Part shown: positions 8,939 through 15,981 of the stretch, one piece after another
How positions within the stretch are numbered: the first letter of the stretch is position 1
Layout: the number at the start of each line of letters is the position of its first letter
Virus record (IMG/VR): IMGVR_UViG_3300032093_009193
Location: 1 to 56,940 of that record
Length of the DNA stretch: 56,940 bases
Source: a virus
Direction: 5' to 3' (one strand)
The notes under the pieces: generated by a model
Told to the model about the DNA's origin: nothing
The model's database searches: none
The model's input: only the letters and a program-made list of their open reading frames with translations
Made by a program: the position numbers and the translations under genes

Positions 8939-9489
8939 TATCTTCTCTTTAGTATCAAAAATCCATTATTGTTTGTATATTCTGATTCAATATACCAATG
9001 AGAATTTTCTTTCAAAAATTCAATAATTGCTTTATAGATTCCACATCCACCTCTTTCTCCCCTCTCTCTAAAACTAATTGTGTCATGAAATATCAAATAT
9101 TTCTTAGCTTTATTTCCATGTAATTCTAATTCTTTTTTCATTTGGTCATATTCGTGAAGTGTATCTATGAATAGAAGATCACATTCCTCTATTTGAATCT
9201 TTGTGGTATCACCTAGAATAAACTGATAATCAATCCCGCAATCTTTTGCTGCTGAATAAACTTCATCTATATTTCCACCCCATTTGGATGGTGGTTCTAT
9301 ATCATATGATATCATTTTAGTAGGTTTACCAGCAAGCATAGCCCATGTACTTACTATTCCACGGACACCAAATTCTACAACATTTTCACACTCTTCAACA
9401 TAAGATTGTAGTGTAGGAAGGTGTTGGTGTATATCTGATGGGGCTGAACAATAATATTGGTATTTTGTATTAATTACAGAACAATTCAT
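8938..9489 (-). CDS. Class I SAM-dependent methyltransferase (Methyltransf_24-like)
   Basis: A 183-aa protein with NVVEFGVRGIVSTWAML (SAM loop near 36-52), an acidic strand SYDIEPP, LLFIDTLHEYDQM and YLIFHDTISF followed by GGCGIYKAI. Similar proteins accompany glycosyltransferases in O-antigen and viral glycan clusters. It overlaps the DUF5672 gene upstream by 20 bp. Probably modifies a sugar; I cannot assign position or substrate. Confidence 0.7.
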   Translation of the reverse strand: MNCSVINTKYQYYCSAPSDIHQHLPTLQSYVEECENVVEFGVRGIVSTWAMLAGKPTKMISYDIEPPSKWGGNIDEVYSAAKDCGIDYQFILGDTTKIQIEECDLLFIDTLHEYDQMKKELELHGNKAKKYLIFHDTISFRERGERGGCGIYKAIIEFLKENSHWYIESEYTNNNGFLILKRR

Positions 9490-10141
9490 GTTTTTTATCC
9501 TTTAATATTTCAATATATCTCTTACCATGAAATCCAAAACAATTTTCAAGTTTATGGTCTTCCGAAATTGGTATCTCTACTGAAAATTTTTTTGCCAATT
9601 CCACTGGAGCAAATTTGATACCATTTTCTTCTAACATTTTTCTGACCACTACCGAAATTGTTACATCCTCATTTGTTAATGATTGTTTATGAAATTCTCT
9701 AAATCCAGATATTTTATTTGTCATATCATATAATTTTCTAGAACGAATAGAAAATCCACCATTACCCACCACTGGACTATTTCCTGTCCATCTCATTCCA
9801 GAAGGCCACGGTGCTCCGATATAATCGTAGTTTAAAAAATCGTCATCCCATAAATTATAATTTATTGGAAATCCATCAGTCTGAACAACCATGAAATATT
9901 CAGAATCTGAATAGTTAATTAATTTTTGAAATAACAATTCATTTAAATCGCAATAATTTAAAATATCAATATACTTAACATTAAATTCATTGTTGTTGTA
10001 TTCTTTACTTGGTGTTAAAAACAATACTTCAGATATAAAATAATTTAAATTAGTTAAAATATTTTTAGCAATATTTTGATACTGTTCAGTTTCAGTTCCA
10101 AGGCCATCCACTATAGTTAGTGCTATATTTTTTATATTCAT
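9470..10141 (-). CDS. DUF5672 family protein, putative glycosyltransferase
   Basis: About 223 aa from the ATG at 10141, which overlaps the upstream TGA; the ATG at 10159 would add six residues. Key segments are VVQTDGFPI near 89-97, WDDDFLNYDYIGAPW, VVGNGGFSIRSRKL and NEDVTISVV. The TDG...WDDxFLxYDYIGAPW...VGNGGFSLRS chain is the DUF5672 signature, a family found next to glycosyltransferases and in large viruses. Function is inferred, not proven. Confidence 0.7.
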   Translation of the reverse strand: MNIKNIALTIVDGLGTETEQYQNIAKNILTNLNYFISEVLFLTPSKEYNNNEFNVKYIDILNYCDLNELLFQKLINYSDSEYFMVVQTDGFPINYNLWDDDFLNYDYIGAPWPSGMRWTGNSPVVGNGGFSIRSRKLYDMTNKISGFREFHKQSLTNEDVTISVVVRKMLEENGIKFAPVELAKKFSVEIPISEDHKLENCFGFHGKRYIEILKDKKHELFCN

Positions 10142-10779
10142 CTCACATCTTCTAAACAATGATGATCATCTGGTCCCTTCCAATATGGCCCAGGAACATT
10201 TGGTGGAATTCCATAACCTCTAAATTTATGCTTATGCCAAACCCTAACATCCTTTGCAGGGTTATACACCCTGTATTTAGCTTCAACAAAACACTGCATT
10301 ATTCTCAAATCGCAAGAATAGTAACCTATTGGAAAATCTCCATTTTTTACTTTAGACTTTCCCCTCCATACCCAAACATCATTTGACTCTGGTGCTGCTC
10401 TTCCATTTTGATGAAAACCATTTATAAAATAATGATCATCTTCTGGATACCATCTACTCAGGCCAATGGCAATTTCATCTGTAACTTTTTCATCTAATTC
10501 TAAAATACTATAATCAAAATAAATATCAGAATTTGCTATAAAATTTAGATCTTCTGGATTCGAAGCTTCTTCTAGATTAAATATATCTTGATATTTTGTT
10601 CTTTCACCAAATGGGTAAATTTTTGTAATTTTTGAAGAAAAAACAGGCAACTCTTCCTTCGTTATGACAAAAATATTATCAAAATATTTTAATTTTGCAT
10701 TATTTATTAGGCAGAAATCATATTCACTTTGCCTGTGTTGATTGTCTGTTTTGATATACTCAACAAATAAATTTTTCAT
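10138..10779 (-). CDS. Hypothetical protein, possible glycosyltransferase
   Basis: A 213-aa protein with an N-terminal strand/helix pattern, FIANSDIYFDYSIL near 80-93 (a possible acidic metal strand), a SNDVWVWRGKSKV segment near 131-143, then YYSCDLRIM and a His/Arg-rich end. The layout recalls GT-A transferases in large viruses, where a DVWxF segment follows the metal site. No firm family match can be made by eye. It sits directly after the tandem DID-type genes with a 1-bp overlap. Confidence 0.45.
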   Translation of the reverse strand: MKNLFVEYIKTDNQHRQSEYDFCLINNAKLKYFDNIFVITKEELPVFSSKITKIYPFGERTKYQDIFNLEEASNPEDLNFIANSDIYFDYSILELDEKVTDEIAIGLSRWYPEDDHYFINGFHQNGRAAPESNDVWVWRGKSKVKNGDFPIGYYSCDLRIMQCFVEAKYRVYNPAKDVRVWHKHKFRGYGIPPNVPGPYWKGPDDHHCLEDVR

Positions 10780-11444
10780 TATATAATACCTTTGTTGGTG
10801 TAGTAAGTATTTTTTGCAGAATTTCCAATAATTTGTTCTTTATTCTGCCCCATGTCTATTAGACCTCTTATTTTTGAATCTCCATCCGAAATACCCATCA
10901 CAATCACAGCATCATCTTTATTGTAATTTGAATCAGCGAATAGACAAAAATTAGATCCAACTAAACCAATTTCAATCTGAATTTCTTCCAAAACTTCCAA
11001 CATAATTTCGTGATCAAAAAACTTTTTTTCATTTTTTAAATAATACTCGCACTTTTCAATCCATTTATTGATAAATTCAAATGATTTTTCATTTCCACTT
11101 AAATATATTGGAGATGCCTTTGGAATAAAATTTCCCTTTTCATTTATACTATTAGTGGCAAAAACAACATCAGAATTTATATTTTCAAACATATCAAGTT
11201 TTTTATAAACATAACTGTCAATGTCTAGCCAAATAACTGGACCGTTAATTTTTTCCATACACTTTAGTATAAACGAAGGTTTATATAAACAATTAGATCT
11301 ATAAGAACCTCTTGATGTAATTTCTTCAACATAATATGGCATATTTAATTTTTGCATATTTTTAATAAAATGAAATGCATGTGAAGAATAATAAGTATTA
11401 TTTGTATCTACATCGCAAAAGTATGATATTACTGTAGTTTTCAT
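10779..11444 (-). CDS. DXD-type nucleotide-sugar transferase-like protein, copy B
   Basis: A 221-aa protein homologous to its upstream neighbour (11441-12124). Both share SxGSYRSNCLxKPxFIL near 45-60, a WLDID metal motif (residues 72-76 here) and KASPIYL/V followed by a DHEIM/DHEVL box. The combination is that of a GT-A sugar transferase. It probably arose by tandem duplication, and divergence suggests the two act on different substrates. ATGA overlap with the upstream copy. Confidence 0.6.
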   Translation of the reverse strand: MKTTVISYFCDVDTNNTYYSSHAFHFIKNMQKLNMPYYVEEITSRGSYRSNCLYKPSFILKCMEKINGPVIWLDIDSYVYKKLDMFENINSDVVFATNSINEKGNFIPKASPIYLSGNEKSFEFINKWIEKCEYYLKNEKKFFDHEIMLEVLEEIQIEIGLVGSNFCLFADSNYNKDDAVIVMGISDGDSKIRGLIDMGQNKEQIIGNSAKNTYYTNKGII

Positions 11445-12124
11445 GATTGTACTAAAAATTTATTTCCTGGGCATTGAAATCTTATATTATTTTCATCAAA
11501 TCCCATTTTTCTAAGAGATTCTTCTTTTGATTGACCATCGGCCAATCCCATAGTAATTATTGGCTCCCCACCAATAACCTGCAAACCAGGCCAAACGCAA
11601 TAAGCATTACTTAAACATGCCATCCTAATGCCTGTATTTTCTGTTATAATTTTATTAAAAATACCCATTAAGACCTCATGGTCAAACATAGTATCTCTCT
11701 GACTTTCCACCTGTTCGCTCGCTTCTATCCAAGCATACATGAATTCTAATGTCTTTGGTGTATAGTTAACATAGATTGGAGAAGCTTTTGGTAGAGCTAT
11801 TGATGGATCTTCTTTTGTTGGAACCTTTGGAAAGGCAAATCCAACATCGACTTTATCTTTAAATTCATCAAAAACATCTAATGATTTATGTACTATAGAA
11901 TCTATGTCTAGCCAAACTAATGGCTTTCTAAATTCATTCATCATATCTAAAATAAATCTAGGTTTTGACAGACAATTGGATCTGTAAGATCCTTTTGATT
12001 TTTTCTCCCTTATTATGTGGGGAATTCCTAAATTATCTAAATTTTTAGTTAATCTTTTAGAGTGATCGCTATAATAGGTGCGACCATCAACATCAGAATA
12101 AAAAGAAATCACTGGAGTTATCAT
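11441..12124 (-). CDS. DXD-type nucleotide-sugar transferase-like protein, copy A
   Basis: A 227-aa protein that is paralogous to the next gene downstream. It shows ISFYSDVDGRTYYS at the start, GSYRSNCLSKPRFIL near 45-59, LVWLDIDS near 69-76 with the DXD metal site at 73-75, LPKASPIYV and a DHEVLMG box. An exact TATAAATA lies 7 nt before the ATG, overlapping the end of the GT10 gene, so a nearly leaderless late transcript is possible. Donor and acceptor unknown. Confidence 0.6.
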   Translation of the reverse strand: MITPVISFYSDVDGRTYYSDHSKRLTKNLDNLGIPHIIREKKSKGSYRSNCLSKPRFILDMMNEFRKPLVWLDIDSIVHKSLDVFDEFKDKVDVGFAFPKVPTKEDPSIALPKASPIYVNYTPKTLEFMYAWIEASEQVESQRDTMFDHEVLMGIFNKIITENTGIRMACLSNAYCVWPGLQVIGGEPIITMGLADGQSKEESLRKMGFDENNIRFQCPGNKFLVQS

Positions 12125-12131
12125 GGTCTAG

Positions 12132-12139
12132 TATTTATA
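12132..12139 (-). promoter_or_regulatory. Possible T4-type late promoter
   Basis: Minus-strand TATAAATA overlapping the last codons of the GT10-like gene, with 7 nt between the box and the next ATG (12124). The predicted +1 falls about 2 nt before the ATG. It is close to coding sequence and AT-rich, so chance occurrence is plausible. Confidence 0.35.
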
Positions 12140-12977
12140 AATTTTGAATTAGTTTATACAGAACATCGTCTGCATTTTCCATCTTATTTACCTTTTCAAA
12201 ATTTTCCCTTATTGCTTCAATTTTTGAGTAGTATAGCTCTGGTGTCAATGAGTTGATATCGAAACTAGAATCTAATGTTATTATTCCATCAGCGTTGAAA
12301 TAATTGCCAATATCTTTGGTTCCCCAGTAAACTGGTATAGTCCCCGTTGCGAAGCAGTCTGTTATCTTTTCTGTAAAATATGTACTATATCGATCATTCT
12401 CAATCACTATGGAGAACATGTAGTCATTCATTGCTTTTGATTTGTCACCCCAAGGTTTTTTCTCATAACCAAATCTCGGAGAACCTAGAACACCACCAAA
12501 AAGATCAACTTTATCTTTAAATTTTTCAGCAAAATGATGTCTTAATTCATGACCTATCGTCAATTTTTTACTAGATGCAATCATGGATGCTATTTTAGTT
12601 TTATCGAAAATTTTTCTATCTTCTATCCACGGCAAATTGCTTCCAGCAAACGAAAATTTAAAGTTGTTAAACTTTTCACAATATTCTCTATCCGAGATAT
12701 AAACAGCATCAAAAGAGTCATTGATCAATTGTGCGTTTTGATCGAATAGGTGTTTGGGTATGTACATACCAAAAAAAATTGCTCTGGATTCGCATATCCA
12801 TGCAATTTTCTTTTCCCCTGGTTTCTTTTTGTAATTTATACCGTGAGGTATTGCTGCATCTATAAAAACTTTAATATTACAATCTTCAGCTGTCCAAGAA
12901 AAATATTTTGGTTTTAGATCAGAACAGGATGAAAGATTGATATCAAACGGTGCTCCAAAAGCTTGCATTAAATCCAT
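12135..12977 (-). CDS. GT10-type (alpha-1,3-fucosyltransferase-like) glycosyltransferase
   Basis: A 280-aa protein whose C-terminal half carries the GT10 donor-binding signature at about 183-220: a YMFSIVIEND strand, then YFTEKITDCFATG and IPVYWGT, matching the family pattern FxxxxENSxxxxYxTEK...G..PVxxG. Upstream, KVDLFGG and SSKKLTIGHELRH fit the family's linker. GT10 enzymes transfer fucose, or related sugars such as deoxy-manno sugars, from GDP-sugars. No signal anchor is present, as in bacterial FucTs. It is the first gene of the sugar island, 5 bp after regA. Confidence 0.8.
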   Translation of the reverse strand: MDLMQAFGAPFDINLSSCSDLKPKYFSWTAEDCNIKVFIDAAIPHGINYKKKPGEKKIAWICESRAIFFGMYIPKHLFDQNAQLINDSFDAVYISDREYCEKFNNFKFSFAGSNLPWIEDRKIFDKTKIASMIASSKKLTIGHELRHHFAEKFKDKVDLFGGVLGSPRFGYEKKPWGDKSKAMNDYMFSIVIENDRYSTYFTEKITDCFATGTIPVYWGTKDIGNYFNADGIITLDSSFDINSLTPELYYSKIEAIRENFEKVNKMENADDVLYKLIQNL

Positions 12978-12981
12978 ATAG

Positions 12982-13389
12982 TCACTTTCCTATATGGTAT
13001 TTAGGTATCAATTCCCAATCCTTTTTATCTCCATGTGATAAAATTTTAATTCTTGCTAGGCTTATTTGTGGATCTCTGTAATCTTCGGAGTTTATGGCTT
13101 GGCATAAACCCCACTCAACCAAAAGTCTTACTATTGTATTTCTTCTTGAAATGTCCTCGTCGGATAAGTCACTTTCTAGATCATCTAATAAAAACATCTC
13201 TTTAAAGTGCAAAATCCAATATCTTGATCTTTTGTGTAAGATATGACAAGATTGGAACAATTTTTTATCTTTTTTTGAGGAAACGCCAATTCTAGTTAAA
13301 GTTTCTTTTATTTTAAGAAAATCTTCTTTAGAATTTAATTTAATCTCTACACCCAAACCATCCATTATTTCATCTACAGTATCTTCCAT
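12982..13389 (-). CDS. regA: RegA translational repressor
   Basis: About 135 aa from the ATG at 13389, chosen because GGAG (13399-13402) lies 9 nt before it; an ATG at 13404 would overlap that site. It matches T4 RegA along most of its length: EDFLKIKETLTRIGV, FQSCHILHKRSRYWI, HFKEMFLLDD, a WGL segment and the C-terminal WELIPKYHIGK. RegA binds initiation regions of early phage mRNAs and blocks ribosome loading. It follows the clamp-loader genes as in T4, but a glycosyltransferase gene replaces the DNA polymerase gene that follows it there. Confidence 0.92.
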   Translation of the reverse strand: MEDTVDEIMDGLGVEIKLNSKEDFLKIKETLTRIGVSSKKDKKLFQSCHILHKRSRYWILHFKEMFLLDDLESDLSDEDISRRNTIVRLLVEWGLCQAINSEDYRDPQISLARIKILSHGDKKDWELIPKYHIGK

Positions 13390-13416
13390 ACATAAAAACT
13401 CCATAAATTATAATAT

Positions 13417-13424
13417 TATTTATA
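13417..13424 (-). promoter_or_regulatory. T4-type late promoter upstream of regA and the sugar island
   Basis: Minus-strand TATAAATA in the intergenic gap between 62 and regA. The predicted +1 is near 13411, giving a leader of about 22 nt that contains GGAG. This is unexpected for an early repressor gene and would allow late transcription of regA and of the sugar-transferase island behind it. Confidence 0.5.
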
Positions 13425-13435
13425 ATTTAGGGGTT

Positions 13436-13807
13436 TTAGAATTTACCTAACTGTTCCCTTATGTATTTTAAGTTATTTTCTTTAAATAGTGGTAAAACTT
13501 CTTTGGCTTTTTCTTTAGAATATCCATAGTATTCCATAATATTCTTCAGATCATCGGAATCAACATCTTCCTTTACCCATTTTGAAAATCTATTTTTCTT
13601 CTTAAAGGTGTAAAAATAATAATCATATTGCATCTTTTTAGGCAATTCGTGAAATTTATTCATAAAATTTACATGAAAAAGACACTCAGAAAAATAAGAA
13701 AATGACTTATTTACAACATAAGGATTGTAAAACTTTTCAATTTCTGGATCTGTATCCATTATATTCTTTTTTGTCGAATTGATGGATTTTAAAAAGTCTG
13801 AAAGCAT
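13436..13807 (-). CDS. 62: Clamp loader small subunit (gp62)
   Basis: A 123-aa protein, shorter than T4 gp62 (187 aa). The recognisable core is YVVNKSFSYF, then FMNKFHELPKKMQYDYYF, FSKWVKED and MEYYGYSKEKA. With gp44 it forms the AAA+ loader that opens and loads the gp45 ring. Its position between 44 and regA is exactly that of T4. The C-terminal part beyond the YYGYS helix is reduced, as in other distant T4-like phages. Confidence 0.88.
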   Translation of the reverse strand: MLSDFLKSINSTKKNIMDTDPEIEKFYNPYVVNKSFSYFSECLFHVNFMNKFHELPKKMQYDYYFYTFKKKNRFSKWVKEDVDSDDLKNIMEYYGYSKEKAKEVLPLFKENNLKYIREQLGKF

Positions 13808-13813
13808 GAATTT

Positions 13814-14761
13814 TTAACCTTTAAACTCACATGTCATCATAATTTGAACCATGCAAGCCATTAAATGAATTTCTAGGTCTGCTACTCGGCTCATATCCTT
13901 CTGATACTCCCCAAGTATCAGAATAGCCTGTGGAATGCTAGAAGGGCTTAAACAGCCGTATAGGCTGTCATAAAGCTTTCTAATGACATCGGTTTCAGAG
14001 AGGTGGGAATTGGTGACAATCCACTTTCTAACTTCTGGCAAATTCTTTGTCTTCAAAAATCCAATTAAATTCTTAATTTGCTCCTCTGTGATATTCATCA
14101 ATATTCCAGAGTCAATCGTACCAGACACGCCATATCTTTGAAGTTCATTCAAAATTCTACGCATATCTGGAAAATATTTCATAATAAGTTGACTTAAAAT
14201 CTTCTTATCGCATGAAATGTTTTCGTTCTTAAGAATATCCATGCAGCGATCCATCATCTCAGCCGCAATGGATGCTTTTTCAGAAACTGGAATATTAAAG
14301 TCAATACAAGTACAGCGAGAGTGAATAGGCTCAATAATTCTCGACTTATAGTTGCAAGTTATAATGAATCTACAGTTTTTTGAAAATTCTTCAATTGCAC
14401 CCCTCAAGGCTGGCTGAATACTTTGTGCATTTGAATAATCAAACTCATCCAAAATTACCACTTTCTTTGTATCGTGGAATGAGACTGTACTCGCAAATTG
14501 TCTGATTTTTGTTCTGAGGGTATCGATATTTCCGTCTTCAGAACAGTTAATCATGATCCAATCGCAATTCAATTCATTACACAAAGCCTTGGCTACTGTC
14601 GTCTTTCCAGTTCCAGCAGAACCTGATAATAGTAGATTTTGTGGCTCCTTTTTAGCAACCATGTCCTTGAAGGTTTGCTTCAAGGACTTTGGTAGGATGC
14701 ATTCTTGAATTGTTTGTGGTCTGTACTTCTCTACAAACAAAAATTCTTTAGAATTTGTCAT
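13814..14761 (-). CDS. 44: Clamp loader large subunit, AAA+ ATPase (gp44)
   Basis: A 315-aa AAA+ protein of normal length. It shows Walker A GSAGTGKT at 47-54, Walker B VVILDEFD at 101-108, the sensor-1 region ITCNY and the SRC motif at 148-150 that supplies the arginine finger in clamp loaders. It assembles with gp62 to load the gp45 clamp at primer-template junctions in an ATP-dependent way. It lies between 45 and 62, co-directional with 3-6 bp gaps. Confidence 0.95.
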   Translation of the reverse strand: MTNSKEFLFVEKYRPQTIQECILPKSLKQTFKDMVAKKEPQNLLLSGSAGTGKTTVAKALCNELNCDWIMINCSEDGNIDTLRTKIRQFASTVSFHDTKKVVILDEFDYSNAQSIQPALRGAIEEFSKNCRFIITCNYKSRIIEPIHSRCTCIDFNIPVSEKASIAAEMMDRCMDILKNENISCDKKILSQLIMKYFPDMRRILNELQRYGVSGTIDSGILMNITEEQIKNLIGFLKTKNLPEVRKWIVTNSHLSETDVIRKLYDSLYGCLSPSSIPQAILILGEYQKDMSRVADLEIHLMACMVQIMMTCEFKG

Positions 14762-14764
14762 TTT

Positions 14765-15451
14765 TTATTCCGTATAGTAAGAATCTGGCTCCATTGCAAA
14801 CCAATACCTAAGATTAATGTTTTGATTTTCAAACTGCCCAGCAATATTCTTTGAGAAGGTTACCTCATAATCTCCAGGAAGAAGGCGAATATTCTCAATC
14901 TTGAAGTTTAGTGAAAACTCAGCCCCATTGCTATCCCCCTCCAATTGCACCTTGTAACTATTGCTAGTCGGATCTTTCATATCAGATAGATGGGCGTAAA
15001 TATTAGAACCATCGCTAATAAATGAAAGATCTGGCAATTGGAGAACAGAAGAAATTCTATGAAGTTCATTGAATAGTCCATCTGGAATCTGAGTCGTGAC
15101 ACTCATGCTTGGCATATTTACAGTCTTCTGTGGATATGTTAGAAGCCTTGGTTCAGAATAGTTGTACTTGACTACAGAACCATTTGAACCCGTAATGCTT
15201 ACGCTCTTCTCACCAAATTCAAATTGAGGATTGTTAAACAAACTTACAAGTCCTAAAAACTTGTTCAGATCCCAAATTCCAAATTCAACATCAAAAGTTT
15301 CCTCAATGACTGCCTCAGCCATTCCACTTTTAGATGGGGTAATAGTTTTAATAACATTTCCTGGCTTCACAAGAATGTTTGAATTCATAGAAGCAAAGTT
15401 TTTAAGAATCGATAAAGTTGTTTTGCTGATTGTAATAGATGTAGATGTCAT
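14765..15451 (-). CDS. 45: DNA polymerase sliding clamp (gp45)
   Basis: A 228-aa protein equal in size to T4 gp45. It begins with TLSILKNFASMNSNILVKPG, has an acidic FDVEFGIWDLNKFLGLVSLF segment in the first domain and ends with LRYWFAMEPDSYYTE, typical of the trimeric T4-type clamp. It holds the replicative polymerase on DNA and acts as the moving activator of late transcription together with gp55 and gp33. GGTGA lies a few bases upstream of the ATG. Confidence 0.93.
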   Translation of the reverse strand: MTSTSITISKTTLSILKNFASMNSNILVKPGNVIKTITPSKSGMAEAVIEETFDVEFGIWDLNKFLGLVSLFNNPQFEFGEKSVSITGSNGSVVKYNYSEPRLLTYPQKTVNMPSMSVTTQIPDGLFNELHRISSVLQLPDLSFISDGSNIYAHLSDMKDPTSNSYKVQLEGDSNGAEFSLNFKIENIRLLPGDYEVTFSKNIAGQFENQNINLRYWFAMEPDSYYTE

Positions 15452-15471
15452 AAATCACCATTGTATCAAAA

Positions 15472-15651
15472 TTATTCAAAGTCGTCAAGATCGTCTTCAT
15501 CCAAATGGCTATAGTCGCCACTGACGAAATTCTTCAACTTATTTTTATATTCATTTCTTTCTGAAGATTTTTCACGATCCTTGATGCCACGATCATAAGT
15601 TTTAACTGTTTTTTTGTGTTCGCCTTTTCCGTTTTTATCTTTCTTTGACAT
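15472..15651 (-). CDS. Small protein with basic N-terminus and acidic C-terminus
   Basis: A 59-aa reading frame fills the gap between 45 and the 106-aa gene. The first half is very Lys/Arg-rich (SKKDKNGKGEHKKTVK), and the last dozen residues are acidic and hydrophobic (SHLDEDDLDDFE). GGGTAAAA precedes the ATG at 15651. Co-directionality and tight packing support a real gene. The acidic-hydrophobic tail beside the clamp gene is reminiscent of clamp-binding tails of T4 late co-activators, but length and sequence do not allow an assignment. Confidence 0.65.
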   Translation of the reverse strand: MSKKDKNGKGEHKKTVKTYDRGIKDREKSSERNEYKNKLKNFVSGDYSHLDEDDLDDFE

Positions 15652-15660
15652 TTTTTACCC

Positions 15661-15981
15661 TTATAATTCTACCCAAATTAGACCACTCTCGTCAAGTACT
15701 CTTGTAAACAATCTACCAGATTGTCTATCCAACCACCTATCTCCTTCATTCGTGTTTTGTGGTTCAAGAATACTATAATAAAATCTAGACGATATCTCAA
15801 ATTCTTTCCAAGCACTTCCTATGGTTTTTGGTTGAATTCCAACTATAACATCAGTTGCAATATATTTTTTATTCTCAAAATCTACAACATCACCAGTATA
15901 GTATGTGCTGACATTTCCATTCTTGTCGTATTTTCTGTAAATTCCTCTTAGGTTTACATCTTCTGGTTTATACTCAATCAT
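15661..15981 (-). CDS. Small fibre/carbohydrate-binding-module-like protein
   Basis: A 106-aa protein of two modules. Residues about 10-60 read like a CBM5/12-type module (GIYRKYD, YYTGDVVDFENKKYIATD, AWKEF). Residues about 72-106 match the repeat common in marine phage fibres (EGDRWLDRQSGRLF, then a WVEL end). It would normally be part of a long fibre, yet here it stands alone between 46 and 45. Its ATG overlaps the gp46 stop (ATGA). It may be a small virion decoration protein or a displaced fibre fragment. Confidence 0.6.
   Translation of the reverse strand: MIEYKPEDVNLRGIYRKYDKNGNVSTYYTGDVVDFENKKYIATDVIVGIQPKTIGSAWKEFEISSRFYYSILEPQNTNEGDRWLDRQSGRLFTRVLDESGLIWVEL

Noticed and set aside
15231-15524. 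Plus-strand reading frame of 97 codons
   Set aside because: It lies opposite the strongly supported gp45 gene and the 59-aa gene, has no recognisable domain and no ribosome site in a genome where all genes run the other way.
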